From positions 372,001 to 436,000 of the forward strand of contig BCGN01000002.1 in NCBI GenBank assembly GCA_001599295.1: a stretch of 64,000 bases of DNA, in the 5' to 3' direction. Of the stretch, positions 45,546-56,510 are shown in pieces. Positions within the stretch are counted from its first letter, which is position 1. Each line of letters starts with the position of its first letter. The stretch is from Sporopachydermia quercuum (taxonomy: Eukaryota; Ascomycota; Sporopachydermiomycetes; Sporopachydermiales; Sporopachydermiaceae). Under the pieces are notes generated by a model. The model saw only the letters and a list, made by a program, of their open reading frames with translations, was not told the origin of the DNA and made no database searches. Made by a program: the position numbers and the translations under genes.

Positions 45546-45749
45546 ATCCACCGCTATGCTCAAGGCAGACCAACTAGCGTTATTCTCGCTTTCTGCGTTC
45601 GGCCAGATTAGCGCAGGCAATTGGAGGCCTCCTCAACGAATTTTTCCCATTCCGAATCACCATTGACATCGGCCAAGAACCGACACGAGTGAAGTAATCG
45701 TGTCAGGAGCGGTGACAGCTTTCAATCCGCAAGCACCATTAAATAAATA
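45546..45749. other. Short GC-rich spacer between transposase and GST relics
   Basis: About 200 bp, less AT-rich than the surroundings. A minus-strand frame reads VNGDSEWEKFVEEASNCLR and then stops. It may belong to either neighbour. No family recognised. Confidence 0.4.
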
Positions 45750-46670
45750 TCAGGCTTGCGAGCGGACTATCTCGAATATCAGAAGCGTGGAAAGTGGAAA
45801 GTGGACGACAGTTGTTCCCGCATACGGGTCTTCTTTTTCGATCGCGACTTCACGCGTTGCCAGTGTTACCAGCTTGCATTTGACGGGAACACAGCCATAA
45901 TCGGTCGGCGTTACGTCCACGAGAGCGACTGCGCTTAATCCAAGAGGTTCAAGCGAATCAACGACCTTTTCACTGGAAGACTGGCCGTGTCTGGCAATCG
46001 CGATAGCATCCTCCCGTGTGATCGGTGTTGGCTCTCCTGTCCGGTAAGGCGGACACGTTCTTCCCATTGGGTCAGGTGAGGCAATTGAGAGAATATTTCC
46101 TCTGTCGCGCGCACGAATAATCGGGTTGTCCATAGTTGCGCATATCTTTCCATATCTGCGAGATTGGGAGAGTCTCTAACCCAAAGCGGTCTTTGATCCG
46201 ATAACTGTTTGTCGATTATCGCGCGATGTGACGGCAATACCGACAGGAGACAAGGGATTTCGCCATCAAGCGCATCAATATCCATGAATGACCTGAAGTA
46301 CTTTTTCCTGTCCTGCATCAGCTCGGGAGGGAAAGACCTCTTGCTGTCGCCGATGGCAAGCCCCGAACACACCGTCAGAAGGTTGCGGTCAGTGGAAGAA
46401 TTTAGGGTAGTGCATATTCCGTAAGTCGAATCTGGAAAAAGGGTCTTTTCTGAGAACCGCCTTTCAAGTTCCTCAGCTATTAGCTGGAAATTACAATAAA
46501 TATCGGTGTCTATCTGCGTTACCGGAGTTTTCCGATACCCGCCTGTTAGAGCGGTTAGTTTCGGCTTTGGCAAGAGGATTTCCGCATCAAACGATAGTCA
46601 TGACTGACTTTTGTGGCAAGGACCAACAGAACTTTTCAGTAAAAGGCAATGATGCAAAACGATGCGGCAT
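45750..46670 (-). pseudogene. Decayed glutathione S-transferase gene of bacterial type
   Basis: Minus-strand pieces cover the whole length of a two-domain GST-family protein common in proteobacteria. The start near 46670 reads towards IVLHHC (family ILHHYPxSPFSEKVR), then in the next frame FTEKFCWSLPQKS, then PKPKLTALTGGYRKTPV, DIYCNFQLIAEELERRF and LFPDSTYG (frame to about 46040). After another frame change come GEPTPITREDAIAIARHG, VDVTPTDYGCVPVKCKLV and TTVVHFP to a stop at 45750. The thioredoxin-fold part with TPV/IYC and the C-terminal VTVTPDDYG-like domain are both visible. At least three frameshifts make it non-functional. Base composition is clearly richer in GC than flanking DNA and codon choice differs from neighbouring genes. 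Horizontal acquisition from a bacterium is the likely origin. Misassembly is a less likely alternative. Confidence 0.78.
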
Positions 46671-48723
46671 CACTTCAGTCATTGTTGCAATACAGATTAT
46701 GATGTATTAGAGTATATTATAATAATGAAAAGTTTGTATTTGTGAGCTTTTTTATGGCCTAATAGCAATCAAGTCAAGAGAACTTTGATGCTAGTAAATA
46801 AAGGTTCTAAATAGATCCTGAATTGAGTCTTGGTGTAACTATGTTAGTTACCCGTCCTTTGAAGAAATTGATGAAAATAAGGAGGTAAAAAAAACTAAGA
46901 CAGTAGAAAATAAGAAAATATGCAGTTAAACAATGGTAAACAACGGACGCTATCTTATTGAATTTGGGATATTTCCCAATATGATATTACAGAGATTGTA
47001 CAATCAAATAAGAGTTTCTCCATATTATTTTACTAACCTCTAACTACCATGACCATTCCTTAATCACCGGCTATCTACGTAGAATTGTAAATTGTCTCTC
47101 GGCTTGTTTTGAGCCACTTCTGTAATGAATAAGTTTCTACTATATTTCACAATGAACAGTAATTGTATCTGCCCAATTAAGTCCATTGACCTACTTAACT
47201 GGTAAATATGTCACGTGAATATATGGGACATTTTTTGTTACTATATGGTAATTAACCCTTAACAACAACCACCACCAACACCAAAGTTCAATGACATCAT
47301 GGCAAACGCGTACTATTAGAGATTAGAATTCTCTGACATTCCCGTGGTTGAGCTTTTTGTCGTAATACTAATTAATTAATATTCAAGACAAAGTTGCCTA
47401 TACAACGGACACATTATCACCTCATGAATATATAGAGCGATGTAAGCAAAGAATGTTTCAATCATAATGGAATTAATTTACATTGAATCGCTGTTAAAAT
47501 AAGTTGGATAAAAAATGTATCGATCCTTGATGAGCAAAATAGTAAACTAAGTGTCTAGAATTGAAAAGGAAGATGGAAAGAAGAATTAACACCTAGCCAA
47601 ATATTAATCCCTGAGTTTTATTCTAAGATCTATGCGAATTATTTATGATTTGATTTGTCCGAAAATTTGAGATTATATAGATTCTCCTAAAATACTTTGC
47701 TTGAATCTTCCTAAGTACTCCTTAAAAAAATGAATGAGACATAGTTAAGCTTTAGAAAGCTTAACTAAGTAGTTCAAGCAAACTTTGTAGGAGTCAAATG
47801 TATTTTATACATTTGGAATTTTAGTTACTATCAGTACATCACGTACCTAGTTTCACTAATATTTTAGTACGCTTCGATATAGCTTTGGCGCGTTGAAAGA
47901 TTAACGCTATTGTTAATATTTCAACAAACTTATAATAAGAATTTTAGCATTTCTGAAGCTTCTTTAAAGTTTGGACTATATTCTGTATCCACCAAAACTT
48001 TAGGAATAGAAGATCTCCATAGCGATTTTTGATGCAATTGAAATTAATTTTGTTTGAAGCTCAAAATACTTGAAGTTCATATTAATATAATTCTGTTCCC
48101 ATTCCAAAGAATTCTTCATCACCTCGATAATTGAGTACTAGAAACCTCTTCCTTTTGTTTCTCATTCTTTCAATAACTCAAAGTCACAAAGAGGTATTCA
48201 ACAACCTGAGAATTCTCATTGATTGTATGTCACAAATAAGAGTTGTATTTTTTTTCCCCTTCACTTGCTAGATCATACATTGGTTTTTTGAGAGCTTTCC
48301 AATAATTGGGAAAAGCTGGTATAGTCAAGACATAAGTACCAGGGGTTTCAATCAATGATTCATTCGTTCACTAATATTACAAATTAATCTATTCACTCGC
48401 TTCTTTGAATCATCTTGAAACATTCTCTACCTCGAATTAGATCTGATATTGTAATTGCATTCCTTTCGTTTCATTTCCTGATCTATACATGATTTAATGT
48501 TCATGCTATAGTTCTATAATTTTCAAACAATTTGATTAATTTCCCCCTTCTTTAGACTTGCATTTTTGGTGGATTTTTGTTGATTTTCTTTTTCTATTTT
48601 TCATTTACATGGGCAAACTTGGTTTTGGGTTAGATATCATTCATTAAAACTATTACTACTTGTATTTCATCAAGGAAGATAATTTGAGCTAGCATTTAGA
48701 CATAACGGTCGATATTATACATA
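46671..48723. other. Intergenic, long upstream region of CLN3
   Basis: About 2 kb of AT-rich DNA without a supported gene. The last 250 bp contain three short upstream reading frames (48489-48497, 48497-48511 and 48609-48647). T-rich tracts near 48240-48260 and 48540-48600 fit a large regulated promoter and long leader. Confidence 0.55.
48609..48647 (+). promoter_or_regulatory. Candidate upstream ORF (12 codons) before CLN3
   Basis: ATG GGC ... TAA, 12 codons, ends 76 bp before the cyclin ATG. Two still shorter ATG frames lie at 48489-48497 and 48497-48511. Saccharomyces CLN3 has a translation-limiting upstream ORF, so the parallel is of interest. The transcription start is unknown, so it is not certain that these lie in the mRNA. 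Confidence 0.4.
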
Positions 48724-50346
48724 ATGAAATCCATTGATTCAGGTTCACGATCAAAAAAGGCTGTTAAGCTTGAAATGATAGAACATGAAAAGAACTCTAT
48801 GTTGATTAGAGAGTATGCAGAAGACATTTTCGGTTATGTTCACGAGTTGTCTTCTATCACAAAATCTGATCCAGTTATGATCGATCAGCAACCTGAGATA
48901 CAGTGGTACATGAGATCTTGCCTCTTAGATTTTTTATTGGAAACTCATCTCAGTTTTCATTTGCATTCACCTACGCTTTATTTGTCCATTTCAATTCTTG
49001 ATCGATACTGTTCAAAACGAGTTGTTTATAAAAAGCATTATCAGCTTGTCGGCTGTACCGCGTTATGGATAGCTGCGAAGTATGAGGATAAGAAATCTCG
49101 TGTTCCCACTTTGAAAGAACTAAAAGCAATCTGTGGTGATGTTTACGATGAAGAAATGTTTGTTCAGATGGAAGGACATATACTTTCTAGTCTTGATTGG
49201 CTTATTGGAAGCCCCACGATTGACACCTTTGTCTCTGAGATTCTAACCACTTATTCCAATAACTTTCCCCATTTGAATAATCAATCAAGTACAAGAAATC
49301 TGTCAGTTTCTGTCTCATCAGCTATGATCAAATACTTGTGTGAGATGACGATGTACTATAGAGATTTCCTCTTATTTACACCCTCGACGATTGGACACAC
49401 AGCTTTGATCCTCTGTAATGAAGTTAGCAGCTTCATTCATTCAAATCAGTTTAATCCTTCTGTTATTGAGATTCCATTGAGTTCTTTGATCGAGAAGGAA
49501 GTATCAGATAAGCTAGAAGAACTTTCTTTAAAAAGACCAACTGAAAATGGGATTGAAGATGTTTTTGTCGATCCTGAAGATAGGAAGTCACCTTTACAGA
49601 AATGTCTCGAGAGGTTTTTGAGTATCTTGGGTGAGCCTTCAAGAGTGCTAAGTCATAAATATTCCCGTGATTCAGTTTCTTCTATGGTACAAAAGTATCA
49701 TGCTGCTATGAGAACTTTTATAGATGAAACGAAAGATGTGACTATCCAAGTTCATAAAATGAATTTGATGAATGCACAACTTGAAGTCGCAGCCCCAAGA
49801 TCAAACTCGGATGCTGATCTTTATATGAGGAAGACAGGTATGATATCAAATCAATCTACTGAATCACTGGAAGTTTATCGAAACGCAATCAATAGACCTG
49901 GAAACTGCATTTTGCCACCTTCGCCCGCGTCGGCAACCAACTCCCCTGTGGTACCTTCCTTTCCGAATGGATCAAGATTGACAAATATGAATCACTATAG
50001 CTATCAACCACCACCACAGTACGGTGGTCCAACATCAAACAGCCGAACAGAACCCCAAGTTACTAAAGACACTTATATTTCTCCACCGTGTACTCCTGAT
50101 ATGGTGTTTTTGAATCAACAGAATCAAAATGCCTCGAACAACAATGTTTCTTCGACAGGAAGAGTAGCGCAGCCTTGTTTTTTCTCTCAAAATGGCTCAA
50201 GGTATCAACCTAAAAGCGTGGAGTCTTGGTTTAAGGACGTGAATCAAAGTGGAAGAGTTAAAATGAACAGAAATATGACCGTTGATGGCCCTTTGGATAT
50301 GAACATGAGCAACTACGGATATAGAGAGATTAACATAAATCTGTAA
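48724..50346 (+). CDS. CLN3: G1 cyclin, Cln3-like
   Basis: 540 residues with an N-terminal cyclin box at about 50-165. [60 protein letters not shown] and DEEMFVQMEGHILSSLDWLI match the Cln3 group, notably RVPTLKELK-x2-C and the DE(E/D)MFxQME phrase. The C-terminal half is rich in Ser, Pro, Asn and Thr (LPPSPASATNSPVVPSFPNG and ISPPCTPDMVFLN), as expected for a PEST-type degradation region with CDK sites. Cln3 activates Cdc28 at Start in response to growth. A cluster of small upstream reading frames may limit its translation. A filamentation-type G1 cyclin paralogue is the alternative. Confidence 0.87.
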   Translation: MKSIDSGSRSKKAVKLEMIEHEKNSMLIREYAEDIFGYVHELSSITKSDPVMIDQQPEIQWYMRSCLLDFLLETHLSFHLHSPTLYLSISILDRYCSKRVVYKKHYQLVGCTALWIAAKYEDKKSRVPTLKELKAICGDVYDEEMFVQMEGHILSSLDWLIGSPTIDTFVSEILTTYSNNFPHLNNQSSTRNLSVSVSSAMIKYLCEMTMYYRDFLLFTPSTIGHTALILCNEVSSFIHSNQFNPSVIEIPLSSLIEKEVSDKLEELSLKRPTENGIEDVFVDPEDRKSPLQKCLERFLSILGEPSRVLSHKYSRDSVSSMVQKYHAAMRTFIDETKDVTIQVHKMNLMNAQLEVAAPRSNSDADLYMRKTGMISNQSTESLEVYRNAINRPGNCILPPSPASATNSPVVPSFPNGSRLTNMNHYSYQPPPQYGGPTSNSRTEPQVTKDTYISPPCTPDMVFLNQQNQNASNNNVSSTGRVAQPCFFSQNGSRYQPKSVESWFKDVNQSGRVKMNRNMTVDGPLDMNMSNYGYREININL

Positions 50347-52704
50347 CCTGACTTATATGATTAATGAACATAATTTATATGATACTATATTTTACATCAT
50401 ACTTAGGCGCTATGTTGATTGCCTGTGGTTACACCACAACCACTAAGTAAGTGCTGGGTTGTCATTAACCTAACCTGTGTATGAGTAAATTACAATGTTA
50501 ATTGGGACGGCATATATGACTTTGATCGTAATCTCCCTTCATATATATTAGTAAGTAGTTAATTGTTTTAGCTTTGAAGGTTGAACTTCTAGGTTATTAT
50601 ATCCCTACCAGATTCATTTCTTACTACATGAATAATCATGGCTCGAAAAGGATTCGCATACATCAGATTAAGGTATACAGATATTTATCAATCGAATTTA
50701 GCTATTGTTGACAACATGGAGAGCTACTCTCGCTCTTCTTCTAAGAATAGAGTTTCACTAACCCCAATCCGGTAACTAGGAAATTTGATCGAACAAACTA
50801 AACCTGAACTAAATTAGACTAAAGAAGGGCTATAGGGAATCTCTATTTTTGGATGAAGATATATATTCCTTTATACTACTGTGGGAAAAAAAGAAATTGA
50901 AAAATTGAAAAATGCTAAAAGGGTAAAAACTAACAAAAAAAGGTTTTCACACCGTTCTATTTTTTGTTTATTTATAGTGCTAGTCATTTCATAAAAAGAT
51001 TTAAGCAATTGTTAATTCTGGGGAAATGATGAACTCTAGCCTTCTAATGGCACATATCTCAGTCTCATGTTAGTGAGCTCGACGCTTCTTCTCATTTCAG
51101 GTAGAGTTGAGGTGGAGAAATGAATTTGTCGGTGTGTCTATTAGGAGGTTACTTGAATAGAAACCTGGAGGGTAATAGTTATCATTCTTAGGTTTGTCCA
51201 ATTGGTTAGGTTGCATTTAAAGTTCTAAAATAGTTCTATATAGGATATCGATATCCTATTAAGTCAGGTTAAAAGCAAGTAAGTTTGACTGTCTGAGTAT
51301 TCCGAATATTAGATAAATTTTGACAAAGTCGACTGAAGAATAAAGTTGCGTATGCAAGTAGAAAAGTAATAATAGAAGGTTGAAAGAATGTTTGATCCAC
51401 TTGCTTTTGTCATTGGTGATGGATTTTACCGAGAAGACCACAAGTCACTATGTATAGCGACTAGTACATATATATCTATGTATTTATCTATACATATTAG
51501 TTCCCCATCAACAACGCCAGAAACAGTCGATACATATGCTAGGCTATAACTAATTGAATATCTCAATATTTCCAATATGCTCCAGTAACATGTTAACCAA
51601 GGTACATGCGATAGAATAATTAAAAGGTAACCTGTTGCCAGCTAATACAGCGAAGAACATCGATTGACTACCTCGCGAGATCCGCTTGAGGAATGAGAAT
51701 CTCAGATGTCAGGAACAAACTGCAGTCGATTTTTAAAAACAAGGATTCAAAATCAGGTGAATTTAAGCACACTTCATTGCTTATCCTTAAATATTCTTTC
51801 ATTGAACAAAATATGCAAACACAGGTATTAATGATCTGTCTCACTAAGGTTGCATACCATGTAATATCATTTCATCCCATCCAATTCTGAACCAAACATA
51901 ACACCTAGCATTGCTCGCTATATATTATACATTCTAATTAACTCATTTTTAGTGACTCTCGTTAGCCTTTAGGTTTAGTGTCTGAAATACCTGACTAATG
52001 CTCTAGAGGATACAATTATTACTAACTTTGTCACGTAAAGTTGTCTAAAAAGCTTTGTACCATTTTTCTACTATTTGAATGCCGAAATGCCCGGATATTA
52101 CAGATGAGAACATCCAACAGTAATAATAGTTAAATTTGATATACATGCAATAAGTGGTTGAAAGTATTCATGTTTGAAAGAGCGAGTACTACATTCATAG
52201 ACAGTTTCATCATTATCATTTATACCTATACAAAGGTATGCGTACTTTAACACATTGGAACGCTCATGATAATTACATCATGATAATTACATCATGATAG
52301 ATGACAATATAAAAGAACAAAGAAATCTAAAGTGGGATATTATTACTAATCTACTAAAGCTAACAGGCCAAGAAAGCGATGATACTCCCAATAAAGAAAT
52401 CAGGTAAACAACCATAAACAACCAATATCAAATATATTTAGAGTATTGACATGAATATAAAAGATGAACTCGTACTAGATCAATTCAGTAGAATACTAGA
52501 ATAAACTTTCAGATTTTGAAGTAGATAACGAAAATGATGGGTCAATTCCAACTATTCTCAAATGATGAGATAAGTTACAACCTACCAGCGATCACGTTGT
52601 TGAAAAGCTTGTAGATAATAATTAAATACAATCGCCTTCTTTTGTTAACGCAACAAAAGAAACCGAAAGAAGGTACATAGAAATATCCGGAACTTGAGCC
52701 AATA
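50347..52704. other. Intergenic with small unplaced open frames
   Basis: About 2.4 kb. ATG frames of interest are 51693-51890 (opens MRISDVRNKLQSIFKNKDSK) and 52294-52407 (37 codons, MIDDNIKEQRNLKWDIITNL). The latter could be extended by a 40-bp intron (52404-52443) to 56 residues, but that intron is shorter than any other in this window. A 14-bp unit ATCATGATAATTAC is repeated about 2.5 times at 52263-52299. No family recognised. Confidence 0.45.
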
Positions 52705-53469
52705 TCAGATCATAACAGGTATATGACCGAGCGTACTATGACCCCCGGTATGCTGGATCAAAAGAAATCTTTTCTGTGTGACATTGCAATGATACATACT
52801 TTCCCGTAAACCTATGTCACTAGGCCAATCAACTGCAGAAATGAAACTGCTAATACATGACGATTTCTCCTTTGAGATGATTCTACACTGTGCCTTATTT
52901 CCTGTGGGTTGGGACGGCACCCAACCCAATCCAAATTTCGAACAATCCCATGATGTATCTTCGTTACTGTAAAAAGACACTGTATTGACGGCTAACTGGC
53001 GGATGGTTTCAGCACGATCATAAAGCCACTCTATATCATCTTCCAAGACAAGGCAGAGCATTTTTCCACCGTCATTGCAACGCTGAATGACATTAGCATA
53101 TTTGGTTCTGTATTCTAAGTCATCAATCTTTCTATCACTATTTGGCTGTTTGATTGCTTGTGCATTCTCATATCCGAACTCATTGACGGCATACCTGATA
53201 TTAGGGTAGTGTTCTCTGTCCAATGAACAACGAGAGTCGTTGTGAACTATGGCATTAGGGAAGTAAGAAAGAATAGATGCAGTTTTCCGCTGGCAACTTT
53301 GTGTAATTATATGAACATCGAATCTTGAATCGACAATCTTTTCTGCTTCTATATGACCAACCGATAGCAGATAGTTCACCTTCCGACATATTACAACCAA
53401 ATAAACCAACAAAATAACAAGTAAACCTGATATTAGTGTACTCAGTTTTTTAGACGTTAAGAAAACCAT
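52705..53469 (-). CDS. Type II membrane glycosyltransferase-like protein (PGAP4-like)
   Basis: 254 residues from the ATG at 53469; an in-frame GTG 30 bp upstream is ignored. A short cytoplasmic head (MVFLTSKKL) is followed by one membrane segment at about 10-30, then a lumenal domain. LCLVLEDDIEWLYDRAETI (Glu-Asp-Asp at about 143-145) is the kind of metal-binding acidic motif seen in PGAP4/TMEM246-like transferases, which add a side GalNAc to GPI anchors in animals. The C-terminal LLIQHTGGHSTLGHI also recalls that group. Several Cys could form disulphides. The substrate in yeast is unknown and the family call is tentative. Confidence 0.55.
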   Translation of the reverse strand: MVFLTSKKLSTLISGLLVILLVYLVVICRKVNYLLSVGHIEAEKIVDSRFDVHIITQSCQRKTASILSYFPNAIVHNDSRCSLDREHYPNIRYAVNEFGYENAQAIKQPNSDRKIDDLEYRTKYANVIQRCNDGGKMLCLVLEDDIEWLYDRAETIRQLAVNTVSFYSNEDTSWDCSKFGLGWVPSQPTGNKAQCRIISKEKSSCISSFISAVDWPSDIGLRESMYHCNVTQKRFLLIQHTGGHSTLGHIPVMI

Positions 53470-54424
53470 AGTCAAGCGAACCCTTATCTGATAATACACA
53501 CTGCTCCTAAATCAAAGGACAGATAAAACATATACTCAAACATCAATATTTATGTTCGAAAAATTACCGGTTTGCAGACCCGTTCAATCATCTGTGGTAT
53601 AGCCTCTTTCCAAGAATAGATTTAATAGTTACAAGATATAATACATTAAATATACTTATGTGTTAACTAAAGGATTGCTAGCACAATGTTGTTAGATTAT
53701 TTATCCACAGCTTGATATCATTTTCAGACGCTCTAGGTCCTGTTCAAAGCTAAACAAAGTAAAACCTGCCAGTACCCACTTGGATGAAGTCACATGAAAC
53801 TTGTTTAATTATTCTTTACTAAGACTACTGAATTGCTCAAATGCAGTAGCAAACAATTAGGACGAGTTCTATCAAATAAAATTATCAATCAATATGATTG
53901 ATGATTCGTTTGTCCTCAATGATAATTGATCTTAAATATGGACTTCCGGGCTTCAGGGTTATTATTGGTTCATTATTAAGGCAAAGCAGTAAGTAGTTGA
54001 CATTATGGCATAAGTTAAAAAAAGTGTATCACAATCAGGTACCCTTTTCGGTAAAAAGGTCTTCTCACTAACTTTGCTTCCTAAACCTCCATTCATGAAG
54101 CCTTCTTGAGAGTCGCACCGCACCGTGATGAGTTCCAGTCTTCGTTCCGATCTCAGTTTCTTTCTTTATATTTCTCTATATTAAGATTAGCTTTGCCATC
54201 CTTGAAGATGAATGGGTGTTTGCCACCATAGAACCCCAGAATGGACAAAACTTTATAAATGACCGAGAATATAAATACAAGAAAGCCTGCAAAAGGTGTA
54301 TTAGTATTCTTTCGCTGACATATATGGTATCTATTCAATAGCGAAAAGATCTACAGAATAAACTGACGACTGAAATTACTCTAGAATTCAAGAAATTTAT
54401 ACAATTTAACACAAATTAGCAAAA
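53470..54424. other. Divergent intergenic region before MIX17
   Basis: About 950 bp holding two promoters. A minus-strand frame at 54153-54338 is described separately. An exact TTTGCCACC (reverse of the Rpn4/PACE site) lies at 54219-54227, inside that frame. Confidence 0.5.
54153..54338 (-). other. Possible terminal exon or relic of a small membrane protein
   Basis: The minus-strand frame has no ATG. It reads a membrane-like segment (FAGFLVFIFSVIYKVLSILG) followed by a polar tail (YGGKHPFIFKDGKANLNIEK) and a stop. Just before it stands TACTAAT and then a pyrimidine-rich CAG, the pattern of a 3' splice site in this genome. No good donor with an ATG exon was found between here and MIX17, so it may be a relic or chance. 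Family not recognised. Confidence 0.3.
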
Positions 54425-54871
54425 ATGCCTAGATCATCAAGAAGATCCGCTCCATCCAGGGCTCCTCCACGTCAGCAAACCAGATCAGCACACACTGCTG
54501 CTGCCCCAGTTGCAGCAGCTCCACCACCTGTTGCAGCTCCACATGCTGGTCAAGCACGCCAACCAGGTTTATTTGCTCAAATGGCTTCCACTGCTGCTGG
54601 TGTCGCTGTTGGTTCAGCTGTTGGTCATACAATTGGTGCTGGTTTAACTGGTATGTTCAGTGGAAGCGGTAATGAAGCAGCTACCCCAGCTGACCAACAA
54701 GCCATTGCCCCAGCCCAAGCTCAAGCCTACGAGAGCAATTACGCCAGAAGCTGTGACGCTGATGCTAGACAATTAACTAAGTGTTTGGGAGAAAACAACG
54801 GAGATATGCAAATCTGCGATTTCTACCTTCAACAACTCAAGTCATGTCAAGAAATGGCCAAGCAATACTAA
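54425..54871 (+). CDS. MIX17: Mix17/CHCHD2-10 family twin CX9C protein
   Basis: 148 residues. The N-terminal 50 residues are Ala, Pro and Arg rich (MPRSSRRSAPSRAPPRQQ). A conserved hydrophobic Gly/Ala helix comes next (STAAGVAVGSAVGHTIGAGL), then the C-terminal CHCH domain with twin CX9C motifs (CDADARQLTKC and CDFYLQQLKSC). It is an intermembrane-space substrate of the Mia40 disulphide relay, related to human CHCHD2 and CHCHD10 and linked to cristae and respiratory function. The ATG follows an A-rich leader. Codon use is biased (GCT, CCA, GGT), consistent with strong expression. Confidence 0.95.
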   Translation: MPRSSRRSAPSRAPPRQQTRSAHTAAAPVAAAPPPVAAPHAGQARQPGLFAQMASTAAGVAVGSAVGHTIGAGLTGMFSGSGNEAATPADQQAIAPAQAQAYESNYARSCDADARQLTKCLGENNGDMQICDFYLQQLKSCQEMAKQY

Positions 54872-56510
54872 ACAATACCAGAGACTTATTGAAAGAAATT
54901 GCATTTTTTGGTGTTTCTATCTACCATTATTATTGCTCATAGTCTAATAACAGGTATAAAATGATTTCAATGTGTGGAACAAAAGGCTGAGCATTCCACG
55001 TGCCTTTCTCGTTCTCACATTGAAGAAGGTACTGGTTTTAGAGCATACTGGAATATTATAGAATTTATTTTCTTATTTATTTAACGATATTTTTCATGCT
55101 AGACCTCATTATTATGTGAGTTTCTTTAAGATATTCAACCATTCAATAGCTTCTGATCTAAAAGACTGTATTGAAGTGAAGCACGGTAATTAGTTCTCTC
55201 GGTACTCTTCAATTCTGTAAATAGTTCTACATTTAATTTATATCCAAAGGCTCTCTTTCAGTGTTCTAAGTTCTTTCTTCTTCAAAGTATATCTTTCCCA
55301 ATTTTTTTATGTTTCTCTGAAAAAGATACCTCTGCTTCAAGCAATAACCAACTTCTGTAATTAGGTACATTAATCAAACAAGTTACCGCGGATGATCACC
55401 ACTTCTTTCCAACTCATTCACCATCTAATTAACTAAGCATCTATCACATATGAACCTTTCTATATTCTTCTTCAACAACAGTTCCCCGTGTTCTTGTGAT
55501 TGGTAACTCTATTACATAAGAGAAAAATACCTAACAATGATTGGAGCATCAAATATAATCACATAATCAGGAAAAAATACTTGATAGTACTACAAAATGG
55601 TGTTCAGGTGTTGCACTAACTCATTTTGGTTCACCCTCGTATCTTTTAGCGGGGGTATCGCAAGATATATAGATATTCCTTTCCTCAAGAACCAAATCCA
55701 GCCTATAATATTCATCCATTTTCTGTTTGCTTTTTATTTGACAGATCCCGAACTCATTGAGAAGAGATAGAGTGAGAAACCGATACAGGTAGATACGGAT
55801 ATGAAAATAGCTGACCATGAGTCTAAAATAAATAACAAGTTGCTATAAAAATCTTTAAATATTTATACTTGTCCTTTCAAATAAACTTAGAAATATATCA
55901 ATTGTATATATCTCATAATCTGTTACTCATAGTAAGGTAGGAAATCCAATCAGTGAATCGCCATAGTAAACCCAGGAACGCATAATAAATGAAAGGTGGG
56001 AAAATTCCTCATAGAATTAATTTTAATTATTAGTAAAAGTATACCTCTCAATGAAACGTTATTTGAAGGTAGGAAAGAATAATTAAGTGATATCGGGGAA
56101 CAACTACGGGTTTAATTCATTCTATTTGATTGTGGATAAATAATTGAAATTACGAAGAGGTTTGATCATTTATAACGATAGATTATTCCTACTTTCTTGT
56201 TTGCTGCAGTTCGAAAATCTTGGGTATTGATTGCAGAATCACTCGTAGTTACAGACAGACAACGAACAAACAATCAGAACTAACGAAATTTTGACTAGAT
56301 ATTTATTCAGTATTTTTTGCTATTAGATAATATTGAAGCCAAAAAAGATACTAGGATCAAGTAAAGGTTCAATACTATTATAATAGGACATTAAAACCAA
56401 ATCATTATCAGTTCAACCTTTTTGCATTTGTCTGTTGATAACACTACAGCTATCGCTATCTGTATAAATCAACGATATAACCTATTTCCAGCTCATTTTA
56501 CCTCAGCAAT
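54872..56510. other. Intergenic between MIX17 and the complex I gene
   Basis: About 1.6 kb. One minus-strand ATG frame of 65 codons (55621-55818) is not recognisable. No RNA genes or repeats seen. Confidence 0.55.

Noticed and set aside
50410-50445. Small inverted repeat GTGGTT ... AACCAC after CLN3
   Set aside because: Six-base arms are too short to call a terminator or structured RNA.
52294-52504. Possible 56-residue spliced micro-gene
   Set aside because: Needs a 40-bp intron, shorter than any in the window, and the product matches nothing I know.
54219-54227. Exact TTTGCCACC (Rpn4/PACE site) about 200 bp before MIX17
   Set aside because: A nine-base match is expected by chance at this scale, and the same string occurs in TOP1 coding sequence.
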